DNA from: Bdellovibrio sp.
GTDB taxonomy: Bacteria > Bdellovibrionota > Bdellovibrionia > Bdellovibrionales > Bdellovibrionaceae
DNA length: 6,349 nt
Reading direction: 5' to 3'
Assembly (NCBI GenBank): GCA_017745015.1
Contig: JAGIAF010000196.1
Coordinates: 1 to 6,349, forward strand
Shown piece by piece: positions 1 to 5,415 of the stretch; the stretch's first letter is position 1, and every line of letters begins with the position of its first letter. The notes under the pieces were generated by a model that was given only the letters and a program-made list of their open reading frames with translations, did no database searches and was not told the DNA's origin. The position numbers were made by a program, and so were the translations under genes.

Positions 1-1
1 G

Positions 2-460
2 ATGAAATTAACTCTATTTGTTTTATTTATGATGTTACTAATGGTTCCAAAAGTTTTCGCATACTCCGCTTGTGTGGGCGAAACCTATCAAGGAAAGATC
101 GTGATCGTCGAAATCTCGACGGAGGGTTCTATGGCCCAAGCGCAAAGTGGACTTGTAACTATCGTTGAACCCGGCGGTGCTAAGTCTTCTTATTAGCTCC
201 AGCAAAAGGAAATTATTCAGTACTTTGAGGGCGGCGATACGAATAACACCATGATCGGTTTGGGAGCTTATCAAGCCATGAATAATCCAGTTTGGATCAT
301 GTACAAAGGGATTAACTATCATGGTGATCTGGTGGCGGTCCTGCTCGATCCAAATCGCCCGAAACAGCCAGGCAATGAAATGCGCGTATGGCGTGGTCCT
401 GGGGTTGGTGCAGATCAACAGAGCCAGTTCACAGACGTTGTTTGTAATTTCGCTCTCTAA
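2..460 (+). pseudogene. Small secreted protein, interrupted by an in-frame amber stop
   Basis: One reading frame runs from the ATG at 2 to the TAA at 458-460, broken only by a TAG at 194-196. Before the TAG it encodes 64 residues with a clear signal peptide: MK, a hydrophobic run rich in L, F and M, then a likely cleavage after VFA near residue 20. After the TAG the same frame continues for 87 protein-like residues (66-152), including NNPVWIMYKG and a Cys near the C-terminus (VVCNFAL). With readthrough the product would be 152 residues, with one Cys near each end of the mature chain that could form a disulfide. The second half has an internal ATG at 251 but no good ribosome binding site, so separate translation is unlikely. 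I do not recognise the family. The long minus-strand frame lying antisense to it looks like a shadow. The stop may be a real nonsense mutation (one base from CAG or AAG) or a sequence error. Confidence 0.7.
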
Positions 461-494
461 GAGCGGGCTCCTTAAGTTTACGGGCAGGTTTTTC

Positions 495-519
495 AAGTGC
501 GGCAGATTTGCCGCACTTT
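495..519 (+). terminator. Hairpin terminator after the first secreted-protein gene
   Basis: A perfect 10-bp stem pairs 495-504 with 509-518 around a GATT loop. The core is GTGCGGCA/TGCCGCAC. The T tail after it is short and broken (CTTTGCGTTT), so it is a strong hairpin but only a moderate intrinsic terminator. It sits 34 bases after the TAA at 458-460. Confidence 0.65.
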
Positions 520-608
520 GCGTTTAAAGAGGTCACAGAGTTTCTCCGTCTCGTGGTAAAAATCTCCTCGTAACTTAAACAAACAGTCTCTGACTCAAAG
601 GAGTTTAT

Positions 609-975
609 ATGAAAGCGCTTTTCCTCTCTGCTGCAACTTTGCTATCGATCAATACCGCTCATGCTGATGTGATCAAATGCTTCTTCACTGAACCATTTGT
701 TAGCACGGTTGTACAGCACAACTCAATCGACGTTGACGATCACTGACGCCAGGGAAAATAAGTCTGAAGTCATTAAAAATGTTTCTTTCCAAATCAAAGC
801 TGTGGGCGTATTCGAGCTGGTAAATAAGGATGGTAAAGTTCTTCAGACTTTGACTCTTAATAACAACGGTAGCGATGGTATGAGCGAAAACATTTATCCT
901 TATGAAGCTAAAGACAACTCATTGAATATTATTGGTGGTTGTTCTTCAAATTATCAAAAAGTGATTGTCAGATAG
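609..975 (+). pseudogene. Small secreted protein, frameshifted
   Basis: The ATG at 609 has a strong AAAGGAG at 597-603, five bases upstream. The first frame encodes a signal peptide (MKALFLSAATLLS, then a likely cleavage after AHA near residue 19) and VIKCFFTEPFVSTV, then drifts into unrelated residues and stops at the TGA at 744-746. The next frame over is open from 673 and continues as YSTTQSTLTITD and a long sensible tail ending at the TAG at 973-975. Dropping one T at about 709-710 joins the two parts as FVSTVYSTTQ and gives one 121-residue protein, so I infer a one-base insertion. The mature chain has Cys24 and a second Cys in the GGCSSN segment, possibly a disulfide. From memory it resembles a family of small secreted Bdellovibrio proteins of unknown function, which I cannot check here. 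The function is unknown. Confidence 0.75.
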
Positions 976-1000
976 TTCATGAAGACTCCCTCTTAGAGTT

Positions 1001-1022
1001 CCTCAAGGGTGCGGCCCTAAGG
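1001..1022 (+). other. Short hairpin after the frameshifted gene
   Basis: CCT and AGG pair outside an AGGG/CCCT stem around a TGCGG loop. There is no T tract after it, so it may be an RNA 3' structure rather than an intrinsic terminator. It begins 25 bases after the TAG at 973-975. Confidence 0.3.
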
Positions 1023-1059
1023 TAGAGAGAAAGTAAAAGGAAGCTGTGGGTATCTATGA

Positions 1060-1094
1060 AAAAAAAGCCGAAGTTTTGCACTTCGACTTTTTTT
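1060..1094 (-). terminator. Bidirectional terminator, better paired on the minus strand
   Basis: A 6-bp core (1069-1074 with 1080-1085) is extended by an A-tract/T-tract arm (1060-1067 with 1087-1094), with one mismatch at 1068/1086. On plus-strand RNA this pair is C-A. On minus-strand RNA it becomes a G-U wobble, so the hairpin is continuous only for the minus-strand gene ending at 1113. The long T run on both sides lets it serve either direction. Confidence 0.8.
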
Positions 1095-1112
1095 GTGAAT
1101 CTTTGGTTTTCT

Positions 1113-1586
1113 TTAGTTGGCTGTGCAAGTCAGCTCAGTGACCTTCGGACCAAAGAATCCCGGAGTTTTCAGATAGGCCTTGAAGACATCCGCGTGGCGA
1201 TTGGAAACACCCAGCAAAGCTCCAAGGGCAGTTTCAAGAGCACTATCTGCAACTTCATGCACTGTCTTGCTGATATCATTGGAGTAAATAAGTGTTTTGC
1301 CGTCGCCGGATTTACAGCCGAAAGCGTTCCCCTGATATGAACAGTTCACCGGAAGAGTTTGAGTCGGCTCACCCTCACCCTGTTCATAAAATTTAAGTTC
1401 ACCACGATGGACCCCCACTGTACCATTAGACTTATCAAAGATTGAATCCGTATCAATCGTACAGTCGATGAAAGCAGTGTCGTCGAGCGCTACTGCACCT
1501 CCGACCGAACCCACTTGGCCATTTCCTGCAAATGCAGAAGTCGCCATCGCCATCATCATCACTCCAAAAACCAATGCCTTTTTCAT
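1113..1586 (-). CDS. Small secreted or periplasmic protein of unknown function
   Basis: This is a 157-residue protein. I chose the ATG at 1584-1586 because AAGGAG lies six bases before it on the minus strand and because it gives a clean signal peptide: MKK, a run rich in M, V and A, and a likely cleavage after SAFA at residue 20. The longer frame, opening at 1634, would put extra residues before the signal. The mature part has four Cys, in DCTID, NCSYQ, FGCKSG and LTCTAN, consistent with two disulfides in an exported protein. No catalytic motif or family is recognised. A segment of about 30 residues (VHEVADSALETALGALLGV) could form a helix. It is the only intact member of the three small secreted-protein genes at this end of the window. 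It appears monocistronic, with its own terminator 19 bases beyond the stop. Confidence 0.85.
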   Translation of the reverse strand: MKKALVFGVMMMAMATSAFAGNGQVGSVGGAVALDDTAFIDCTIDTDSIFDKSNGTVGVHRGELKFYEQGEGEPTQTLPVNCSYQGNAFGCKSGDGKTLIYSNDISKTVHEVADSALETALGALLGVSNRHADVFKAYLKTPGFFGPKVTELTCTAN

Positions 1587-1644
1587 ACTGTCTCCTTTAT
1601 AGATTGTTTTGACTGGCAATTGCGAACACATCACTCATAACCGT

Positions 1645-1942
1645 ATGAGGCAGAAGCAACAAAATACCAAGTTGGAGACCGATACAGCAAAAGCCATGCC
1701 TGAACGCTTGGATATTGAAAACTTGGTAAATTCAGAGGGTTAGCTTTCCGTGAACATGAGGATGATATGTATTTATTGTACGGTGGTGCCAATCGCTGGG
1801 GTTACAGCGGCTCACGTGAGCAACTTGTCCACGCTTGCAAATGCACGATTCGTTTTCAGGTCCAGTTTGGCAGAGCGAATTCAGTTGGTGCTTCGTCGGC
1901 GAATGAATCCTCCGTAAAATTCAAACATTACGGAGAGTGCAA
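1645..1942 (+). other. Gene-poor stretch with a possible split reading frame
   Basis: The 356 bases between the secreted-protein gene and the DTW gene hold no convincing gene. A 32-codon frame starts at the ATG at 1645 and stops at 1741-1743, ending in AMPERLDIENLVNSEG. The next frame over then continues without a stop from about 1740 as LAFREHEDDMYLLYGGANRW and beyond. The two parts could be one old gene broken by a one-base deletion, but no ribosome binding site precedes 1645 and I recognise no family. Both frames could be chance. The stretch also holds a perfect 12-base palindrome at 1810-1821 and the leader hairpin of the next gene. Confidence 0.25.
1910..1935 (+). promoter_or_regulatory. 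Hairpin that masks the ribosome binding site of the DTW gene
   Basis: CTCCGTAA at 1910-1917 is a perfect reverse complement of TTACGGAG at 1928-1935, with a 10-base A/T-rich loop. The right arm contains the only good Shine-Dalgarno sequence (GGAG, 1932-1935) for the ATG at 1943. In RNA it would hide the ribosome site. In DNA the same palindrome could be an operator. Confidence 0.5.
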
Positions 1943-2665
1943 ATGGATTTGCAGAGCTACAAAGAGCAGCGAAAACGACAACAAGAAGAAGCTCCTCAGT
2001 ATCGCGAGCTTTGCACGACCTGCATTCAACCGAAATTCAGTTGCTATTGCCCTCACGTGCAGACATTTGATTCAAATATTGATTTCGTGATCTTAATTCA
2101 TCCCATTGAGGTCAAACGCCGAATCGCCACGGGGAGAATGTCTCATCTTGTTTTGCAGAATTCGCACTTATTGATGGGCCAAGATTATACCCGCGATCAC
2201 AAAGTGAATGAAATCCTCAATGATCCCAACCGCCACTGTGTGATGCTTTACCCAGGCAGGCAGTCTAAGAACTTGAGCCCGATGTCAGAAGGCGAGCGGG
2301 GAGAATTGTTTCCTCAAGGGAAGCGCCTGACGATCGTTGTGATTGATGGAACTTGGGCCACGGCGATCAAAACCGTTCGTCAAAGCCAAAATCTGCAAAA
2401 CGTCCAGCGCATTTGTTTTAACCCAGAAAAGCCATCCACCTTCCGCGTGCGTAAGCAACCCCATGCCGCTTGTTACTCGACGATTGAGGCGATTCATCAG
2501 ACCATCGAGCTCGTTGGTTCAACTCAAGGTTTTGATGTGAGTTCAAGAGAGCACGATAAGCTTTTGTATGTGTTTGATAAGATGGTGGAGATGCAACTTC
2601 ACTTTATTAAATTGTCAGAAAGTAAACCGGATCATTTGAAATATCGCCGCAATAAAAGCGCATAA
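1943..2665 (+). CDS. DTW-domain tRNA-uridine aminocarboxypropyltransferase (TapT-like)
   Basis: The 240-residue protein belongs to the DTW family, whose E. coli member TapT (YfiP) transfers the 3-amino-3-carboxypropyl group of S-adenosylmethionine to a tRNA uridine, making acp3U. Visible features in order: an N-terminal four-Cys zinc-type knuckle (C24, C27, C34, C36), the HPIEVKRRIATGRMSHL segment (53-69) typical of the family, YPG (103-105), the signature DGTW (135-138) after a hydrophobic strand, and the conserved FRVRKQP stretch (167-173) followed by the STIEA segment. It is a soluble cytoplasmic enzyme. The ATG at 1943 is preferred over the GTG two codons earlier because GGAG lies seven bases before it. 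The family call is firm, but which tRNA position is modified cannot be read from the sequence. It is convergent with cdd and shares the terminator just after its stop. Confidence 0.9.
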   Translation: MDLQSYKEQRKRQQEEAPQYRELCTTCIQPKFSCYCPHVQTFDSNIDFVILIHPIEVKRRIATGRMSHLVLQNSHLLMGQDYTRDHKVNEILNDPNRHCVMLYPGRQSKNLSPMSEGERGELFPQGKRLTIVVIDGTWATAIKTVRQSQNLQNVQRICFNPEKPSTFRVRKQPHAACYSTIEAIHQTIELVGSTQGFDVSSREHDKLLYVFDKMVEMQLHFIKLSESKPDHLKYRRNKSA

Positions 2666-2666
2666 A

Positions 2667-2693
2667 AAAAAGCCCGGTTCTGCCGAGCTTTTT
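2667..2693. terminator. Shared bidirectional terminator between the DTW gene and cdd
   Basis: AAAAAGC (2667-2673) pairs with GCTTTTT (2687-2693), and CGG pairs with CCG around a TTCTG loop. The mismatch 2674/2686 is C-A on plus-strand RNA and G-U on minus-strand RNA. The run of A before the stem gives a long U tract to minus-strand transcripts from cdd. It begins one base after the DTW stop codon. Confidence 0.8.
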
Positions 2694-2704
2694 ACGCGGT
2701 ATTG

Positions 2705-2731
2705 CTACCAAAAGTGTGTCCGTATCTAATC
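2705..2731 (-). repeat. Copy 1 of a 27-base dispersed inverted repeat
   Basis: Read on the minus strand, this element contains TACGGACACACTTTTGGTAG and begins six bases after the cdd stop codon. It matches 6284-6310 on the plus strand at 25 of 27 positions, including 20 without mismatch. It lies between cdd and its terminator, so it would be in the 3' end of the maf-cdd transcript. Confidence 0.8.
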
Positions 2732-2737
2732 CACGTA

Positions 2738-3142
2738 CTAATCCAAATGTTTTGGAGTGAAGGCTTCTGGGAAGATGTCGCCGAATTTGAAGGTCTTCAT
2801 TTTGCCTTGCAAGTTCGCCGTGTAGATCATTGTGTCTTCAGAGCCGAACTCGGCGATCACTTGACGGCAGAAACCGCACGGTGGCCATGGTTTGTCAGCG
2901 TCGCTGATAACCATCACTTCTTTCACTTGTTTCGGAGCGCCTTCGGAAACAGCTTTCCACAAGGCCACGCGTTCCGCGCACACAGTTCCACCGTAAGAGG
3001 CGTTTTCGACATTGCAACCCGTATAAATAGCTCCGTTAGACATCAAAACCGCAGCGCCGATATGCGCACCGGAGTAAGGCGCGTGAGCGCGTTTTTGAAC
3101 TTCGCAGGCAGCATCATAGAGTTTCTTTTGAATGTCGTTCAT
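2738..3142 (-). CDS. cdd: Cytidine deaminase
   Basis: This is a 134-residue homotetramer-type cytidine deaminase, which hydrolyses cytidine or deoxycytidine to uridine or deoxyuridine plus ammonia in pyrimidine salvage. The motifs are complete: APYS (21-24), the nucleoside-binding GCNVENASYG (42-51, with N44 and E46), the zinc ligand and catalytic pair in TVCAER (C55, E57), and the two further zinc ligands in PPCGFC (C89, C92). The length matches the short tetrameric class (about 130-136 residues) rather than the longer dimeric E. coli class. GAGGA at 3148-3152 lies just before the ATG at 3140-3142. It is 20 bases downstream of maf on the same strand, which suggests one operon. In a predator, salvage of prey nucleosides would be a natural role, but that is inference. 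Confidence 0.97.
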   Translation of the reverse strand: MNDIQKKLYDAACEVQKRAHAPYSGAHIGAAVLMSNGAIYTGCNVENASYGGTVCAERVALWKAVSEGAPKQVKEVMVISDADKPWPPCGFCRQVIAEFGSEDTMIYTANLQGKMKTFKFGDIFPEAFTPKHLD

Positions 3143-3162
3143 AGCAATCCTCTTTTTTAGAA

Positions 3163-3732
3163 TTAGAGCGGGCTACAAGTGTCCAATATTTTGGATAGTT
3201 CAATCAAGGGTAAACCTTGGATCGCCGTAAAATCTTTGCTTTCGATGTTCTCAAATAACATGATGCCGTGCTTTTCGATCTTGTAACTTCCAGCACAATC
3301 AATTGGCATGTCCAAGTCCACATAGCGTTCGATTTGCTCGCGGGTCATTTTCTTCATCTGCATACGCGTGATGTCAGTGTAGGGGAGGGCCTTGTCGCCG
3401 TCATAGACGCAGATCGCTGTCACCAGCTCGTGAGTTTTGCCTTGCATAGACATGAGCTGCTCCACGGCTTTTTCGCGGGTGTGGGATTTGCCAATGATAC
3501 GTCCCTCAAAGGAGACCAGCTGGTCGCCGCCGATAACGACTTTGCCTTCGCCTTTAAGGCTGGCGGCTTTCAATTTAGCCAAGTGCTCGGCCAAGGCGCG
3601 GGGCGCAAGGCTTGGGTCTTTCTCTTTTTCCTCATCAATAAGCGGCGGCTGTGCTGTAAAAGGCACGGCTAAACGAGAGAGAAGTTCTTGTCTGTACTTG
3701 GAAGTGCTGGCCAGGATCAGTTGCTTTTTCAT
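3163..3732 (-). CDS. maf: Maf-family nucleotide pyrophosphatase, YceF type (7-methyl-GTP)
   Basis: The 189-residue protein has the Maf fold landmarks: the N-terminal LILASTSKYRQELL (5-18), D33-E34 in the IDEEK segment, GGDQ (68-71) with the catalytic-site Asp70, GK (81-82), and the C-terminal CAGSYK segment (146-151) followed by GLPLIELSKIL (173-183). The DQ in GGDQ and the CAGSYKIEKHGIMLFE segment match the YceF branch, which hydrolyses 7-methyl-GTP, rather than the YhdE branch, which acts on dTTP and UTP and reads ADT here. It acts in the cytosol by removing modified nucleotides. The ATG at 3730-3732 starts exactly where the family starts, although no strong Shine-Dalgarno is visible before it. 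It is the first gene of a likely maf-cdd operon and is divergent from folE2. Substrate choice is inferred from similarity, not shown. Confidence 0.93.
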   Translation of the reverse strand: MKKQLILASTSKYRQELLSRLAVPFTAQPPLIDEEKEKDPSLAPRALAEHLAKLKAASLKGEGKVVIGGDQLVSFEGRIIGKSHTREKAVEQLMSMQGKTHELVTAICVYDGDKALPYTDITRMQMKKMTREQIERYVDLDMPIDCAGSYKIEKHGIMLFENIESKDFTAIQGLPLIELSKILDTCSPL

Positions 3733-3813
3733 GTTTTCAGTTATATTTCAAAATGACTGTAAAAACTATAAAAACAGAGTCTTTACAGGGAAATTGCGGT
3801 ACAAGGCTCCTCT
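3733..3813. promoter_or_regulatory. Divergent promoter region between maf and folE2
   Basis: The 81-base A/T-rich gap must carry the start signals for both genes. It has a TATAAA at 3767-3772 and an inverted repeat CTGTAAA (3757-3763) / TTTACAG (3782-3788), 18 bases apart, which could be an operator. For folE2, AAGG at 3803-3806 is a plausible weak ribosome site. No clear Zur or Fur box is seen here, and exact promoters cannot be fixed by eye. Confidence 0.4.
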
Positions 3814-4725
3814 ATGACGAACAAACATCTTCCAGACGTCGCTAAAGAAACTCACACAGAAAAATTCGCACCCATTGACTGGGTTGGTATGGGTTCTATT
3901 GAACTTCCCATTATGCTCCGCCAAGCTGACGGTGTTTACCGTATTCCAGCTCGCGCCGATGCAAAAGTCAGTCTTGATAAGAAACCTTCTCGTGGCATTC
4001 ATATGTCGCGCCTGTATTTGATCACGCAAGAAACGCTTTCGAAAAACGAAATGTCTTTGGGACTATTGGGATCAGCAACTGATCAATTCCTCAATACTCA
4101 TGAAGAACTTTCGACTCAAGCCCTGGTGCAAGTGCAATTCGAAGCTCCTCTAGTCAGAAAAGCTTTGAAGAGTGCGAACCAAGCATGGCGCTCGTACCCC
4201 GTGGTGCTTTCTGCTTTCAACGAGCAGGGTGTGAAGAAGTACTTCGTCGAAGTGATCGTGACTTACTCAAGCACGTGCCCGGCCTCGGCAGCTCTTTCTC
4301 GCCAATTGATCCAAGACAACTTCAAGCAAACCTTTGGTGATTCCAGCGTCAGCTTTGATGTGGTTCACCAGTGGTTGGGAACGACTCAAGGGATCGTGGC
4401 AACTCCGCATGCGCAACGCAGTTTTGCTCGCGTGAAAGTGGAAGTGGGACCGAACTATGATTATGCGCAATTGATCGACGTGGTTGAGGACGCTCTGCAG
4501 ACAGCGGTTCAAGGGGCAGTGAAACGTGAGGACGAACAGGAGTTCGCGCTTCGCAATGGCCAAAACTTGATGTTCTGTGAGGACGCGGCTCGTCGCGCCA
4601 AAGAGGCTTTGGATGCACAGGGTGATATTTTGGACTACGTCGCAGAATTCAGCCATGTGGAGAGCTTGCACCCTCATAATGCCGTTTCCCACATCTCTGC
4701 AGGGAAGAAATTACGCACATTTTGA
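3814..4725 (+). CDS. folE2: GTP cyclohydrolase IB (FolE2)
   Basis: The 303-residue protein is the type IB GTP cyclohydrolase (COG1469 family), which converts GTP to 7,8-dihydroneopterin triphosphate, the first step toward folate and queuosine. Family landmarks: RGIHMSR (60-66), STCPAS with the catalytic Cys155 (153-158), the PHAQRS segment with His199 (198-203), the DEQEFALRNGQNLMFCEDAAR stretch near 240-260 with Glu243, and the SLHPHNAV region (285-291). The N-terminal approximately 25 residues are extra compared with the shortest members. FolE2 can use Mn or Fe instead of strict zinc, and in several bacteria it is induced by Zur when zinc is short. AAGG lies seven bases before the ATG. It is followed after 76 bases by a Fur-family gene with its own promoter. 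Confidence 0.95.
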   Translation: MTNKHLPDVAKETHTEKFAPIDWVGMGSIELPIMLRQADGVYRIPARADAKVSLDKKPSRGIHMSRLYLITQETLSKNEMSLGLLGSATDQFLNTHEELSTQALVQVQFEAPLVRKALKSANQAWRSYPVVLSAFNEQGVKKYFVEVIVTYSSTCPASAALSRQLIQDNFKQTFGDSSVSFDVVHQWLGTTQGIVATPHAQRSFARVKVEVGPNYDYAQLIDVVEDALQTAVQGAVKREDEQEFALRNGQNLMFCEDAARRAKEALDAQGDILDYVAEFSHVESLHPHNAVSHISAGKKLRTF

Positions 4726-4733
4726 AATCTAAT

Positions 4734-4748
4734 TGATAATCATTCTTA
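4734..4748 (+). promoter_or_regulatory. Fur-type box upstream of fur
   Basis: TGATAATCATTCTTA fits the 7-1-7 Fur-family operator (TGATAATNATTATCA) at 12 of 14 arm positions, with a perfect left arm. It sits nine bases after the folE2 stop and just upstream of the fur promoter. That is a plausible place for autoregulation. The TTG at 4733 that opens the longer fur frame lies right at this box, which is one reason I reject it as the start. Confidence 0.7.
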
Positions 4749-4753
4749 GAAAA

Positions 4754-4783
4754 TTGGACTTATATGTGTCCGCGGCCTATAAA
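4754..4783 (+). promoter_or_regulatory. Likely promoter of fur
   Basis: TTGGAC (4754-4759) and TATAAA (4778-4783) are 18 bases apart, which is a reasonable sigma-70 spacing. The -10 match is good, the -35 is weaker. The Fur-type box ends five bases upstream of the -35. Confidence 0.5.
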
Positions 4784-4801
4784 GTAGCCTTTGAGGTGCA
4801 A

Positions 4802-5302
4802 ATGGGTCGCGATTCAGTTCCTGTTCTTCCAAGACAACACGATGAAGACATTGTCATTCATCATGATCCTTTTGATGAAGCTGAACTTAAAAAGATCATC
4901 CGCGCCCTCAATTTAAAAGTCACAAGTCAGCGTATGGCGATCCTTAAAACCCTGCATGAGGGCCGTCGCCACGTAACAGCTCAAGAGCTTTACGAAAAAC
5001 TCGCTAAAGACCATCCAGAAATCGGCTTTGCAACTGTTTACCGTTTCCTTCGCACCCTGACTGAGGGCGCATTCGTTACGGAGGTGCGCATGGGTGGCTT
5101 GCCAGCTCGTTATGAGCTGACTCCTAAGGGTCACCATGACCATTTGACTTGCGTGAAATGCGGTAAAATCTGTGAATTCGAAAACCGCGCTATCGAACAA
5201 CTTCAAGATAAAGTGGCCCACCAATTTGGTTTCACTCTGACTCATCATATCTTGGAGCTCTACGGTGTCTGCCCCGATTGCCAAGCAAAAGCAAATCGCT
5301 AA
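4802..5302 (+). CDS. fur: Fur-family metal-responsive transcription regulator
   Basis: The 166-residue protein is a Fur-family repressor, a dimer that binds DNA when loaded with metal. I chose the ATG at 4802 because GAGGTG lies just upstream. The frame's earlier TTG at 4733 falls at the Fur box. Features in order: an acidic and His-rich N-terminal extension (1-27), a winged-helix domain with recognition helix GFATVYRFLRTL (75-86), a hinge GLPARYEL (99-106), the metal site in GHHDHL (110-115), a structural zinc pair C117/C120, and a second pair C157/C160, with H148-H149 in THHILE. At the position where PerR sensors have a reactive Asp, this protein has Glu125 (ICEF), which favours Fur over peroxide-sensing PerR. 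A Zur role is not excluded, given folE2 next door. The Fur-type box upstream supports autoregulation. Confidence 0.9.
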   Translation: MGRDSVPVLPRQHDEDIVIHHDPFDEAELKKIIRALNLKVTSQRMAILKTLHEGRRHVTAQELYEKLAKDHPEIGFATVYRFLRTLTEGAFVTEVRMGGLPARYELTPKGHHDHLTCVKCGKICEFENRAIEQLQDKVAHQFGFTLTHHILELYGVCPDCQAKANR

Positions 5303-5308
5303 TAATAG

Positions 5309-5335
5309 AAAGGCGCTAGCGATAGCGCCTTTTTT
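5309..5335 (+). terminator. Intrinsic terminator of fur
   Basis: A perfect 10-bp stem AAAGGCGCTA/TAGCGCCTTT (5309-5318, 5323-5332) closes on a GCGA loop, which is of the stable GNRA type, and is followed by a T run to 5335. It starts six bases after the fur stop codon. Confidence 0.9.
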
Positions 5336-5337
5336 GT

Positions 5338-5368
5338 TTCGGGCTCCAGCCCGAACCCCCTTACGGGG
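5338..5368 (+). other. Two further hairpins in the fur-SWIM gap
   Basis: TTCGGGCT (5338-5345) pairs with AGCCCGAA (5348-5355), and CCCC (5357-5360) pairs with GGGG (5365-5368) around TTAC. AGCCC (5348-5352) can pair instead with GGGCT (5366-5370), so the two stems compete. No T run follows either. Confidence 0.55.
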
Positions 5369-5376
5369 CTAACGCG

Positions 5377-5402
5377 AAAAAATCCCTTCGTGGGATTTTT
5401 TT
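5377..5402 (+). terminator. Second intrinsic terminator, directly before the SWIM/J gene
   Basis: AAAAAATCCC (5377-5386) pairs with GGGATTTTTT (5392-5401) around TTCGT, with T to 5402. The T run ends only 13 bases before the start codon at 5416, so this hairpin lies in the leader of that gene, or terminates transcripts coming from fur. Confidence 0.75.
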
Positions 5403-5415
5403 ATGGGGTTTTGTC

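Noticed and set aside
251..460. Separate gene starting at the ATG at 251
   Set aside because: There is no ribosome site, and it is in the same frame as the upstream signal-peptide part, so it is better read as the back half of one interrupted gene.
38..496. Long open frame on the minus strand, 152 codons
   Set aside because: It lies antisense to the split secreted-protein gene, and its product has no signal, motif or composition like a real protein. The opposite strand has a clear signal peptide.
1056..1340. Plus-strand frame starting in the terminator at 1056
   Set aside because: Its ATG and Lys run come from the terminator A tract, and the rest lies antisense to an intact secreted-protein gene with good start signals.
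2702..3160. Plus-strand frame opposite cdd
   Set aside because: cdd on the minus strand has complete zinc and substrate motifs, so the opposite frame is a shadow.
4764..4780. A third copy of the dispersed repeat before fur
   Set aside because: Only TGTGTCCG matches without shifting. The remaining similarity needs a gap, so it looks like chance.
4733..4801. Longer start for fur at the TTG at 4733
   Set aside because: It would begin at the Fur-type box and upstream of the likely promoter, with no ribosome site. The ATG at 4802 has GAGGTG.
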